Shown: one piece after another, positions 31,451-42,745 of the stretch
How the letters are laid out: every line of letters starts with the position of its first letter
Position numbering within the stretch: position 1 is the stretch's first letter
Assembly (NCBI RefSeq): GCF_000204055.1
Contig: NW_006768810.1
Span: 166,632 to 230,631 of the forward strand
Reading direction: 5' to 3'
Source of the DNA: Melampsora larici-populina 98AG31
Taxonomy: Eukaryota; Basidiomycota; Pucciniomycetes; Pucciniales; Melampsoraceae
DNA length: 64,000 nt
The notes under the pieces: generated by a model
Databases searched by the model: none
Told to the model about the DNA's origin: nothing
The model's input: the letters and a program-made list of their open reading frames with translations, nothing else
Position numbers and translations under genes: made by a program

Positions 31451-34201
31451 ATGCCTCAAAGCAAAGGCAATCGGTACACCCCTTATAAGCGAGCCACAAC
31501 TGCGCAGGTCAACCCTCAAGATCAGGGCCAAAGAGGTCACAGTTGTCCTCAAGCTTCTGGAAGTCAAGTTCACCGGGGTTCTCAATCTTCTGGAAGTCAA
31601 ACCAACCGTTCTGCACAAGCTTCCAAAAACACAGTCAAGCATACTGTTACTAGTCTGAAGAAGGGCCAGACCAAACTCCAGTCGAACAAGGACACCAATC
31701 CCTTCGGACATACTTCAACTGTTTCAAAGAAGGGCAAGACCAAACGCCAGCCAACCACAGACACCGAAGACTCTCAGCAAGGCTCTTGCAAATCTCCAGT
31801 CCAATCCAACAACATGATATAGATATGTTGAATGGTGATGCTGATTTCAACAATGGAAATCAACATTCTCGCGGAAATAGTGAAGAAGAACATGGAAATC
31901 AATTTCATGAAGAAGATGAAGCTGTAAATTGAACTCAAAGTGATGATCAAGAACCTAGCCAACATATGAGTAGAGTAAAAGGTAAGTCTTCGATATCTTA
32001 TATCAAGTCAAGGAAATATACTGATATTTTTTTGATCAAGCAAAAGGACATGCAGATGTCGTAGGATCACCACCAACTGATGATGATGGGGGGCTTGATT
32101 TATTAGCTTCTCGCATGTCAGGTTTGAAACTACAATCATTCAATAGAATTATCAATCGCTTCAAACTTGATGAAGAGCATACAGCCATGGGGCGCCACCT
32201 TTGCAACGTAAGTCAGAAGAAGAACTTCAACCACATTTTATTGATACTCTTGTTTTCCAGGTCACTTCGCCCGAGGATCAATTTCACACTATCATGATAA
32301 CAATGCTATCGCTTCATGAAGAATTGGAAAATTTATATGGCCAAATGAATGAAGCTGAGAAGGCCCCAGAACCCAGTCAAAAAAAACGCGCTAGTTCTAA
32401 GCCCACCCCTTGGAAAGATGAAGACCATAGCGACCTCAAGGTAATGTTGCGTGATTCTCCTTTTCATATTAGCCTTTACTGACTTGTTTGTCTCTGTCTC
32501 TATCTCAAATATGACTTGTTGATCCATGTCAGGATGCTGTGCGTACTTGGGCATGGAGAACAATAGGGCGGTTCAAGAAGGGCTTTTACAGCCCTTTTTT
32601 ATATTTTACATCTTGTTCGGGGTCTGTAAATTTTAAGTAAAATTTTAAGGTCGTGAACCACCTTTAGAGGTGGTTCACGGTTTGGCGATCTCGTAATCGG
32701 CCTTTAAATTTTTTAAATTCTGTCCCTGAATTTCCAAAAGACAGGGACAATTGAGCCGAAAAAAAGAATTACTTACATTCTTTCTTTTTTTTGTTCCTGG
32801 ATTCTGACAATTTTTGGTCAAGAAAGGACCTCGTTTTCTCGTATTTGTTTTTCTCGATGGCTTCCTCTTTCATTAACAAAAATTCTGTACAAAAACACAA
32901 GAAAACAAAAAAGAAAACAAAGCCAAAAAAAGAACGGTTGGGACTGTGTTCCTGAATTTACAAAGCTGTAAAATGTAAGTTTACAGCATTCGCCGCTTTG
33001 CGATCAAGCTTTTTAAGGATTGAGCAACCTTAAAAAGACTGATCGCGACTCGGCGACCACGTTGCTCGCGGTTCTCTTCTTGAACCGCCCTAATCATGGA
33101 CGGCGATATTCAAGCATACACTGCTAAGAAAGACAGCAACAACATTCTTCTTCCCTTGTCTTTATTTGAAAAAGTGATGGTGTGTTTTCATCCTTGAATT
33201 AACTTGCCTAAATCGATTGTACTGATGCACAGCGAGCCAGACTGGGATATTAACCGAATCAACCGAATGGAAAAAGCAACATTTACCACCCAAATTTGGA
33301 GTGGGCCCTGAACTTAAATCTGCTCGTGCATTCACCACACTCGTGAATGATGTTTTAAAGCAGGTCAGAAAGGATTTTGAAACCATAGTCAGTCAATGCT
33401 TTCGTGATGTTTCTAGTTCATCATCTGAATCAAAAACAAACTTCTCCAGCTCATCACAAATGTTAAATTTCCGGACCGAGTCGCCCCACCTGTTGACGCG
33501 AGCGTACCCAAACTCAATTCTATCATTATCAAAGTAAGTTTTTTGATGGTCATCTTGCTGTGTCAATCAGATTAAAAACAACACTTATATTCGTTTACAT
33601 AGCTTTACCAAAAGAAACACTCTTATGTTGGTGGTAAACTCCTTGCAGAGACTGATATCATCAAGCAAACGGATCACCTCCAAAGGACTCGGTATTCATG
33701 GCTGGTCCGTATTTTCATTTGATCTTGTAATGAATTATGAATCAATCTGATTTTTGATCCGTTTTCTTCACTCACTGCTCAGAGAGTGCTGGCCGTCCAC
33801 TGGGGGATGAACCTTTCAAAGTATGCTCCCAAGACTTTGTGGAATGTTATAGATGACAAATTGGATGACTTACGTTCAGAAAGTCGACGATACCGTTATG
33901 CGTAAGTTTTTCCTTGTGTTTGACCAAATGGCTTCAAAATCATACCTGAATACCATGTGTCTTATATTCTAGATTCTTTGCATTGTGCCTACAACGCGAC
34001 TGTAAACGAATCAATGGTAAAAAGAACTTTGCACAACTGAAGACTTCAACCAGTTTTTCTTTGCCAACGGAGGAGGAAATAGAGCACGAGATCCACAATT
34101 TAGATGAAACACATGGGCAGGAGGTTTTACCAAATGAGGAATTCTTTGCGTCTGATCATGAAGAAGCACCTGATGATTCAGAATCAGAAGAATTGGAATG
34201 A
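31451..34201 (+). pseudogene. Unidentified transposon-associated gene, interrupted by a MITE
   Basis: The first ATG gives MPQSKGNRYTPYKRATTAQV and a Ser/Gln/Lys-rich N-terminus. Near 31,805 the frame must shift to continue with HDIDMLNGDADFNNGN, and a TGA breaks EDEAVN*TQSDDQEPS. Later exons read LASRMSGLKLQSFNRIINRF, ELENLYGQMNEAEK and TPWKDEDHSDLK. An exon encoding TWAWRTI is split by a 525-bp insertion and resumes as IMDGDIQAYTAKKDSN. The end is well preserved: VLAVHWGMNLSKYAPKTLWN, DKLDDLRSESRRYRYA, then an acidic C-terminus. No catalytic domain is recognised. It follows the full-length CACTA-like gene and could have been a second protein of that element, which is an inference. Confidence 0.55.
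32566..33090. mobile_element. 525-bp MITE inserted in an exon, TA target duplication
   Basis: The ends are GGGCGGTTCAAGAAG and its exact complement CTTCTTGAACCGCCC (15 bp). Both are flanked by TA (32,564-32,565 and 33,091-33,092). Removing the element and one TA restores an open exon across the join (R-T-I before it, I-M-D-G-D after it), which confirms the boundaries. Inside are further inverted pieces (TTTACAGCCC, GTTTACAGC, TTTTTAAGG) but no reading frame of note. Confidence 0.92.
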
Positions 34202-34494
34202 ATTCTTGATATAATGATTGCCTTGTTTTGCATTGTCTGTATATCTCAGCAATGACTTTCAGTTGTTTCCTCAACGGTTGTTTTTCTTGCTCTCATTTCC
34301 TTCATTCTCATTTTTCTCATTGTAGATACGCTATGAACTCTGTCTAAAACTTTGTATCATCAGGATTTTGTATTGACATTTCAAGTGGACTGAAATTTAA
34401 GTGTATAAAGCTTTTGTGTACATTCCTTTGCCTCTTGAGCATAACCCTGAGAACCAAAACAAAATCACAGCAATCATATAATTTTCAAGGCCAA

Positions 34495-34665
34495 GTGCAG
34501 AACCGGTCAAAACCGGTTTGGAAACCGGTCATAACTGGTTTGGCAACCGGTTTTCAAAAATTGGACAAAAACCGGTTTTACAGAGTGCGGTTCTGACGAG
34601 AAGTCCACCAGCCATGAATTACCGTTTCCCAACCGGTGTGAAACACCGGTTGGGAAACCGTTAGG
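34495..34665. repeat. ACCGGTTT-rich fold-back segment ending in a perfect palindrome
   Basis: ACCGGTTT or its complement occurs at least six times in 34,500-34,580. At 34,624-34,658, GTTTCCCAACCGGTGT and its exact complement face each other across three bases. It is probably a decayed MITE. Confidence 0.6.
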
Positions 34666-34899
34666 GGGGGTTCGTGGTGTAGTTTACACCAACTTAACTA
34701 AAGTCCCCCGGACACTCTACACTAGGAGGGGACTTATGTTAAGTTGGACTTGGTTGACTCTTTGCTTATGTTGCTTTACAGATGTTACGATCAGGGTTGA
34801 ACAACCTCCACAAAACGATTTGAACAATCCTCTCTCCAACAAATCTAATCGATCAAAGACAGTTGTGCAACAAAAAATGATATAAGAATATTTGATAAA

Positions 34900-36990
34900 A
34901 ATTCAATTCATTCACTTCAAAAACATATGGCTACTTGATTCATTGGAAAAGTTCATCATTGTGATGGTATGCACAAGGTTCTCAAGGAGTTCGATTGTTG
35001 GGCCCAATATAAGTCCTTCAATTTTTCATCCAATTTGCTGAAGCAAGTGATTCCGCATCAACAAGTTTCCACACTTCCGCGCCAGTCCCTAAAAAGGACC
35101 GCAACAAAAGCTTACCACTGAACCGACGTTCCAAGGGATCTCGTCCATCAACCATTGTGTTTCGGAGGTAGGCCCCTCCGGCAGATGTCCAACTTGCTTA
35201 GGACTGGACGTACAGCCTCTCAATCAATATTGAGATCTACACATGCCGATGTGAGGCCATTAGCCTCGCACCGAAGAATCAAAGTGCTCACAACCCCAAA
35301 CTTTGGGTCGAATCTACGTTCTACCTCTCGGATGCAGTATGTTCTTGTGGAAGGAAAGACCACACACCGAAGGAAATTCAATACAATGTATGCGAGGTTT
35401 CTATCCTTCAAATGAATAAAAAATGCAGTGACCAACTGCCGAAATGTCCATCGATCCATTATGGACTCCGTCACTTGGATGAACGAAGCAACTTCGAATG
35501 AACATTCGGAGTTGATCATCAGGAGAAGATATCTTATCATCAGGTTATGAATCCTCTAAATTGTCTTCTCGTATTGTTCATTTTCACCTTTCTGCTCGGA
35601 AACATCTTATTCTCGATTCGCATCCGTATTTGCCTTTTTCCTATCAAAGCATCCTTATAAGGACTCTTAATATCAACTGATATATTGTGGTTAGATTGTG
35701 CTGTCCGATAGGCATATGGTTGCAAAACAATTGGAACACACGATGAATCTACTGTATCTTCAGTATAATCCAATCAGTTTTGAAGAGTGAAAAGACTTCT
35801 TGGGTCCATGGGCTGAGCAGGAGAAAAGGGAGTACCTCTACGCGGGGAGCTAGCAAATAACCAATTGAGCCCATAAAACCTGGACTTCCATCACAGGTTT
35901 CTGCCATTCCAAAAGCGTCTAAAGGCTCAGAATACCCCAGTGAATCCATTCTACCTGGTTGCTCTGGATCCTCGAGATGATTGTAAAAGAGTGATAGTCC
36001 ACGAGCTGGTCATTTAATTGGATAAAGAACTCCCCAATGCTCAACCCTCCCCAAAACTGCATTGCGGAGCTTTTGGATAAGTCCACGCACATTCCTTTTG
36101 ACCATTGACTCAGACATATATATGTGTCAGTTTACCTCTTAATTTGCGGAATCTTCAACGAAAATCCTTTGGACTCTCAAATAGGACCCATCACTCAGTG
36201 GGGTTTTATGCCTGAGCAGTCGAATGCTCTAATAGGTTGGAAACTGGAGTTTTCATTCCCGAAAAATACGAGAGCTAACCATGAGCTGCATCAATCTTGG
36301 CTTCGTGGCGCTATTGCTTTTGGGAAATTGATCATCATGGGCCAAAAGCTCATCAGTCTATGGTCACGAAAGAGATGATCCACATTCAACCGCCCTGAAG
36401 ATATGCTGTACCATGATATTTCTCCAAGTATGCTTGACTCGAACCAAGGATAAACAAAATGTACTGGGGCTGTCTGGATTATCCTTTGTACTTTAAATGC
36501 ACCAGGCATTTTGCGATCTATATCATAAGCCACTTCATTAAGGTTTCTTGCATATTTTCTCAGCTATTGAATCGTTTTATAGAGTGATCAGGTGTTCACG
36601 TGAGATGTCTGCAAAAGTCAATATTTTCCAGGAAATTATTGATCATTTTTTCGCGATGAGCCAGACAGATTATGATACATAGACGGTGCTGCTTTTCTGA
36701 TTTACCTACTGCAAAGGAATAAATGCTGCCATCCCTTCCGATAATGTTCCTCTATCGAAGTCAATGCAACAATCAGGAATCTGGCTTCCTCTGTAGTACA
36801 AATCTTTCCCAAACTTTATTAAATGATGAAGGTGTGCCACGTCCCTTTCAACAATTCTGAGCTTAAATATGCGAGCATTACATTTCTGAGCATTTTTAAA
36901 AGTCGACCCATACACTTTGACCAATATGGAATAATTCACGCGGATCAGCATTACTTGTGGCCTTGATATAAAGACCCCCTTCAAATTCGA
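34900..36990 (-). pseudogene. Decayed multi-exon gene, family unknown
   Basis: Minus-strand frames with protein-like composition follow one another. At 36,984-36,706 there is IRVNYSILVKVYGSTFKNAQ. At 36,533-36,291 there is FKVQRIIQTAPVHFVYPWFE. Around 36,060-35,860 a frame with one stop reads GLIQKLRNAVLGRVEHWGVL, NHLEDPEQPGRMDSLGYSEP and CDGSPGFMGSIGYLLAPR. At 35,130-35,040 there is LERRFSGKLLLRSFLGTGAE. Stops and missing splice sites between them point to a dead gene. I could not recognise the family. Confidence 0.35.
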
Positions 36991-37086
36991 AACTCAAATC
37001 ACTCCCAACACACATCCAACTTCAATTCACTACCTTGATTTCAACGCTCCACTTTTACATATCATCATCTGAATCTATAAATCATC

Positions 37087-38081
37087 ATGCCTTCAACGAA
37101 CATCATCGCTCAGCCACTCAATTCTAAGTCCAATGACCCTTCCCTGCAAATCTCTGATTCTAATTCTCCTGCTGTAGACGCTAACCCTGCCAACCTAATC
37201 CGATCACCGTCAGAGTTTCGGATCTTGAAAACCATTGGATCAGGTAGTTTTGGATCAGTTTGCAAAGCTAGAAGTAATTCTGATAAGAAAATTTATGCAA
37301 TTAAGAAAATTCCCAAATATGATATGGAAGGGAGAACTCAAGAAAAGCTAATCATGAACGAAATTGACTTACTCATTGAACTCAATCACCCTTCAATCAT
37401 TCAATGCTCTGGTTATTATATAAAGAATTTCGTTTTTCACATCGTTCTGGAATTAGCTGATGAAGGTGATCTACGTGAAAAGCTCGGACGAAAAGCTTTC
37501 CCGGAGAATCTGGCAAGAAGTTATATTTTAGAAGTGGCAAATGCACTGGAATATTTACATCAAAAACAAATCATTCACCGAGACGTAAAACTTTCAAATG
37601 TCCTCTTAACTTCCGATCATCAAATCAAACTAGCTGACTTTGGACTTGCATCGAAGGCTCCCTCGGGATTCGCATCTGGCAACTACGGGACGCCCTACAT
37701 CAAGGCCCCGGAAGTGATCAATGGAGACGAATACACGAAGTGTATTGATTGGTGGGCTTTAGGTGTGATGCTGTACGAAATGGTAACCTGCAAAGAGCCT
37801 TTCCAAGAAGGTATGTTTTATTTTTTCTTGAACTGCCCCTTTTTTTAAAAAACCAATTTCTAGATACTGATTTTCTTTCTTTTATATCTTAATTAACAGT
37901 CGGTACTCAAACTTTAGAAGAAAGTATCAAACATGAAAAAGTTGAAATCCCAAAAACAATCTCCCCCGAATGTTCTGAAGTGATTTGTCGTCTATTGGAA
38001 AAAGATCCTGATCAAAGATTGAATTCTTTAGCTGAGCTTTTGAACACAGATTTCTTCAAGAAAGACATCAAGTTACCATAA
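37087..38081 (+). CDS. Ser/Thr protein kinase A (301 aa)
   Basis: It has two exons, 37087-37810 and 37900-38081, joined by a GT-AG intron in frame. A short Ser/Asn-rich leader (about 42 residues) precedes a complete but compact kinase domain. It has GSGSFGSV (51-58), Lys73 in AIKK, IIHRDVKLSN (162-171), DFG (184-186), GTPYIKAPEV, then WWALGVMLYEM and a C-lobe ending DQRLNSLAELLNTDFF. The activation segment and overall shape are like the Aurora/PLK/NEK group, but no regulatory domain is present, so a subfamily cannot be fixed. All catalytic residues are present. It is a close paralogue of the minus-strand kinase at 49,786-50,795. Confidence 0.88.
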
Positions 38082-39825
38082 AACATCATACATTGGCTGA
38101 CATTCCTCAAAGCATTTCACTAAACTCATCATCAATCACACCCCTCCAATCTCAGTGAGTGAGTCAGGTACTCGGGTTCCAATTTTTACATTGTTGTAGA
38201 TCAATTTTCTCTTGTATATACTTCGCTGTATCATCCTACTTAATTTTATAGAAAAGTGGAATAAATCATTCCGTACCCATACCGGTCACCTGCCGCAGTT
38301 AATAGACTCTTAATCTTAAGAATTGATTTTCAAATGTTTGCAAGATACTTCTTGCCCCTTGTTCAAACTTGAATCTCTCAGATATCTATAACTGTATCAA
38401 GGAACTTTTTGTCTTTACAATTGATCATAATGGAATTCGTCCAATGCTAGGTTTACAAATCTCATCTCTCTTCATACAAAAACCATCAATTCTCTTCACC
38501 AGATTTCATTATCTGTTTACATAGATACCTATGGCATCATTTTTCTCCCATAGAATAAAAGTGAGAACCATCCGTAATAGATCAAGCTAACTGAATAAGT
38601 CTAGCGTTGCATAAACATAAGATTCTACCATTGAAGATTTTGAAAGAAATTTGTGTTTTTTTCACACAAATCTTTACCATATATGTGAACTGTGAGTGAT
38701 TAATGTTGTATGAAATACATCAGTATATATGGTTTTCCATTGATTTGTAAACTACTGCCCATTTGAGCGGAACACCTTTCATTACAAATCAGTCACAACA
38801 ACACAGCATCACACCTTGACCTACCCAAATAAATGAGCAGGACAAGTGCAGTTAAATCTTATCACACCTTATCATCATAGAACATAAAATGATGATTAAA
38901 TGTATGACAGAGGGATCCTCAAGAATGAGCCACATCCTGTACATCATAGTCTACTTTGGTCTATCTAGCTTTTTTAATTAGATTTAAAGACTTAGAAAAT
39001 AGGAAAACCAGTTATTGACTATGCATGCCAAAGAAAGTGTCAGATTAATCACTGAGAAATTTGGAGAGATTAGTCATATAGGGCCTGGGCTTGATAAATC
39101 CAAATACCAAACTATATGTCACAGCAGGTTGGAAAAAGGACACCGGAGTGTTGTTTTTCAAAGTTTGCCTTCTTAGTTTACAGAGTATATCCATCATGAT
39201 CTACTATGATGAAGATTGAGGCCCCATCTCAAGGTTGTAAGTTTGAGAAGTCTCCCAGAAGACAATATTCGGATGTACTCCATCAAAATATACATAATAC
39301 ATCTGTCCACCTACTTTTACTTCTCTCTCTTATTAGTTAGTTGATCTCATGCAGGTACACTGAGAATGAGATCCAAGTCATGACTAAGACATCAAGCTTT
39401 GCCCTCGAGACTCGCGAGGATGGGCAAGCATGAAACTTTGTTAAGTTTACACGTATCAGTTGATTAAACAAGAGACGGTGCTCTGAAAGCAGAATAATAA
39501 TAATACAAATACATTTCACCACAAGTAAAAAAAGGTGATACAATAAAAGATGTTATCAAACTTTGATGAATGAGAAAGGAAAGGTAAAAGAAGTCTTAAA
39601 AGACTCGAGACAGAAAAAATCTTGAACGGATTTGATTGATTGATTGAGATAGACTTTATTCGACCAGCTTTTGATAATTGATGTATTTGAATACGATCAA
39701 CGACTTCTCTTTTACAATAATCAAGAACCATCATCAACTCTTCTCTAAAAGAAATCCCTAAACCCAATCCGAATCCTAATCCAAGTCCAAAAGATCCAAT
39801 GCAAAACTATGAAAAGAAATCCTCC
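38082..39825. other. Spacer, no gene seen
   Basis: AT-rich, only short frames. It holds the 3' ends of two convergent genes (kinase A and the NFKBIL1-like gene). No repeats of note. Confidence 0.5.
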
Positions 39826-40953
39826 TTAAAGTTCTTGATGAATTTCATTTAAGATTTGTGAAACTCTTAATCCGATTTGTTTTACTTTCTCTTTCTCCTT
39901 CTCTTTCTCTGAACCATGAGATTGAATACGTTGGAGAATAAGTGAATCAAATCGATCAGGATGATATAATAATAAACTAGATCTAATAATCTTTTTCTTT
40001 AAATTGAAATCTTCTATATCTTTAAATAAGAACTCTTTAATCGATGTGATGGTGAACCGATTGATTAAATCGATCTGTAAGTTAGTCTTAAATAAATCTT
40101 CTGATTCTTCTTCCAAAAAGATCGGCCATGGGATTTGATCAAATGAAAGGTTTGGGTTGATTGATTGCGATTGATCATCATCATGTTTTAAAGTTTGTAA
40201 TGAATTAATCAAATTCCATTTAGTTTCATAACTTTCTTTATAGCTTTTCATCTTCATTTCTTTCCGTTTGCTTTCTTTTTCCATTCGATTCTTCATCTTT
40301 TCCTTACTCTTGATCTTCTCTTCTTCTCTCTTTAGTTTCCTTTTCACTTCTTCTTTCCTTTGCTTTTCTTCTTTTTCTTTTGCATTTAAATATTCTGTTC
40401 GATGACTTCTACTCCACATTCTCTTTCTAATATATTCATCATAATCTTCTCCTTCCATCCTAGATAGTGTAGTTTTATCAAGATCCTTTACTTGATGCTT
40501 TCCAAACTCATTAGATTTCCAACGTTTAGGTAAATACTGATCTTCTTCTAAAAGTCTTTCAAACCTAATCTCTTCTTCATCTCTTAAAGCATCTTTCAAT
40601 CTATGTTGAAATTCTCTATGGTTTTGTAAAGGTATAGACAATAACCGATTAGCCATTTCTTCCGAACTAGTAGTCCAATTAATCACTAACTCCTCTCCTA
40701 TTCCAATTTCTGAATCAGTTGCTTTCCCTTTCCCTTTTGCTTTAGATTCTTCAAAAGCTCTTCTTGAAGCTGTAGAAGAACCTGATGGATAAATATCGAT
40801 CGATTCATCTTTTCTATAACCGTAAGGTGGTAGGGTAGGATCGATGGATGGAGATCTAGTGGTTTGTCTACGAGATCGTTTGTTCGGTTTCTTTTCATTC
40901 ATCTTTTCATCTGTTCCAATCGGTTTCTTCATCCTTAATGTTCCTAAACCCAT
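39826..40953 (-). CDS. NFKBIL1-like protein with J-like C-terminus (375 aa)
   Basis: It is a single exon. An N-terminal basic, Ser-rich region (KKPNKRSRRQTTRS) is followed by a long Lys/Glu-rich segment, about residues 160-250, that should form a charged coiled coil (KEKEEKQRKEEVKRKLKREE). The C-terminus has FDQIPWPIF, then a region ending SSLLLYHPDRFDSLIL and VSQILNEIH. The IPWP phrase followed by a HPDRF and Leu-Asn end is typical of NF-kappa-B inhibitor-like 1 proteins in fungi and animals, whose role is linked to nuclear RNA processing. The ankyrin repeats of the animal protein are absent, as is usual in fungi. It is divergent from the GatC-like gene. Confidence 0.7.
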   Translation of the reverse strand: MGLGTLRMKKPIGTDEKMNEKKPNKRSRRQTTRSPSIDPTLPPYGYRKDESIDIYPSGSSTASRRAFEESKAKGKGKATDSEIGIGEELVINWTTSSEEMANRLLSIPLQNHREFQHRLKDALRDEEEIRFERLLEEDQYLPKRWKSNEFGKHQVKDLDKTTLSRMEGEDYDEYIRKRMWSRSHRTEYLNAKEKEEKQRKEEVKRKLKREEEKIKSKEKMKNRMEKESKRKEMKMKSYKESYETKWNLINSLQTLKHDDDQSQSINPNLSFDQIPWPIFLEEESEDLFKTNLQIDLINRFTITSIKEFLFKDIEDFNLKKKIIRSSLLLYHPDRFDSLILQRIQSHGSEKEKEKEKVKQIGLRVSQILNEIHQEL

Positions 40954-41434
40954 AATGAAAAAAACCTACTGAAATCAAAAAAAAGCAAAAGTTAATAATC
41001 TTATCACAAATCAATTTGATTCGTTGAAAGAAATGAATGAGTGTGAAGTAGATTTAAATTTTTCTTTCTTCAGATTAATTGATTATTATTGGCTAATCAA
41101 ATCGATTTGTGTTTCGTCAGAACTATGACGATTTAAATTTAAAAATCTCAATAGCTCAAAGAACAAGGATGACGTGATTTTGGTTTCATCATGTGAATTG
41201 AAAAATAGAATGATTGAATGGTTTGATAAAGAGTCAAGTCACTTACGATTGATGAATTGATGAGAATGGTCAGTTGAGGAATCTTGAGGATGTGAATCGA
41301 ATTTGAAAGATGAGATCAGACTGAAATCAAATTCAAATCGAATGCGTCTTTATAAATAGCCCCGAGGGATAGAGTCCGTTACATTGCACACGGTACCACG
41401 TACCCGAAACAAATCGAATCGAACCCGTGGGTGA
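40954..41434. promoter_or_regulatory. Bidirectional promoter region
   Basis: Two start codons point away from each other across 480 bases, so both promoters are here. A CTTTATAAATAGC TATA-type word lies at about 41,348-41,360, some 75-135 bases before the two candidate starts of the plus-strand gene. No other site is clear. Confidence 0.45.
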
Positions 41435-42055
41435 ATGCTTTCTGGTCGATCAGTTGTCTTCGATCAAAGAAACCATTCCAAACTGCTCAGCTTGATAATG
41501 TTCAAACCATCCAAACGATTAAGCACATCCAAACCCAACCCATCACCCAGACTAGACCACCTTAGTTTTCCAATCAACCTTACCAAACCACCCAACTTCA
41601 ATTCATCATCAACAACTTCATCAACAACAATCTCAACTTCAACAATCCTTCATTTACATCAACTTTCAGCTTTAAAGCCACCAAAAGTGTCTACAATTCA
41701 ATTCGATTCACTCAAATCAAACCTCCAAGAGATCTTAAAAATCATTAACACAATTCATGATTTCCCTGAACCAAAAAACCACCAATCAATTCAAGATTTA
41801 ACTTTACATAGATTTAAATCGAATGATCGTGATCATCAACTTAATTGGAAAGATTTAATAACCATCCAACAAACCTTTTTAATTCGTAAATCAAAATCAA
41901 TTCCAGGTCTTAATCGAAACCAAAACCTGAACTCAAAACCTCAAAGCGAACCTCACCGACTTACAGAACCCAGTTCAAATCATACCATCAAACGAAAAGG
42001 TCTTGGAACTTCTCCAAACCAAGAAAGCTTATACTATTATGTAAAAAAAACCTAA
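41435..42055 (+). CDS. GatC-like mitochondrial glutamyl-tRNA(Gln) amidotransferase subunit
   Basis: It is a single exon of 206 codons. GatC stabilises the GatCAB amidotransferase that makes Gln-tRNA(Gln) in mitochondria. The centre, LHLHQLSALKPPKVSTIQFD followed by SLKSNLQEILKIINTIHDF, fits the GatC pattern of an N-terminal helix with a Leu-Ala/Ser-Leu-x-Pro turn and a long second helix. The N-terminus is basic and Ser/Thr-rich without acidic residues, as expected for a mitochondrial signal. The Met at about 41,501 (MFKPSKRLSTSK) is a likelier start than 41,435. The Asn/Ser-rich C-terminal tail is not part of the family. The call rests on a short motif. Confidence 0.5.
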   Translation: MLSGRSVVFDQRNHSKLLSLIMFKPSKRLSTSKPNPSPRLDHLSFPINLTKPPNFNSSSTTSSTTISTSTILHLHQLSALKPPKVSTIQFDSLKSNLQEILKIINTIHDFPEPKNHQSIQDLTLHRFKSNDRDHQLNWKDLITIQQTFLIRKSKSIPGLNRNQNLNSKPQSEPHRLTEPSSNHTIKRKGLGTSPNQESLYYYVKKT

Positions 42056-42745
42056 CAATGAATGACTTAAAATCAAATTGTAAAAAACCAAATCATCTTA
42101 CATTCTGTGAATATAAGAATCTTTAAAAGATAAAAAAATGAAACGATGATAGTCTTACCAAAAAAAATGTGTAGGTGTGTGTCAATTGAAGTGGTGGCTA
42201 GTATTGTCATTGTAGGCAATGTTTGAAAACCTCCTGCTAGATTTATAAACTCTCCTGTTCAATTTCCTGTTAGTGGTGTAGCCATATTACCTAGTGTAAA
42301 TATTAGAAAAGAAATGGGGAGAAGAGGCATATAAAAAGAGACCAAATGAGTCTTTATAACCAACCAGTGATTTCTCTTGGAGATAACAAAACAAACAAAA
42401 AAGATTTTCTTCAAATTGTTAAATCTTTCTAAACCTGCTTTGAAAAAAGACTACCCTAAAAACACATACAAATACCTATCTTAAAAGTGTTGATATGTAA
42501 TACAAAACCTCAACAAAAAAACCCTAAAAAGTCAATTAATATACTAAAATTAAGATTTCACAAACAAACAAAAAATCTGATCAAATAATAATACTTCAAA
42601 ACAGAAACAGAGAAAAAGATAAGGTTTCCTCCAAACCAAATTAAAAATTCTATTCATAAATACAAATAAACAAAATTCTAAAAAACATATATCCTAATAA
42701 GAACCAAAACCCACCAAAAAACCCTCTCTGAACCTATCCTTTTCT
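42056..42745. other. Spacer between convergent genes, no gene seen
   Basis: Very A-rich (AAAACAAACAAAAAAG-like stretches); it holds the 3' ends of the GatC-like and IBTK-like genes. Confidence 0.5.
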
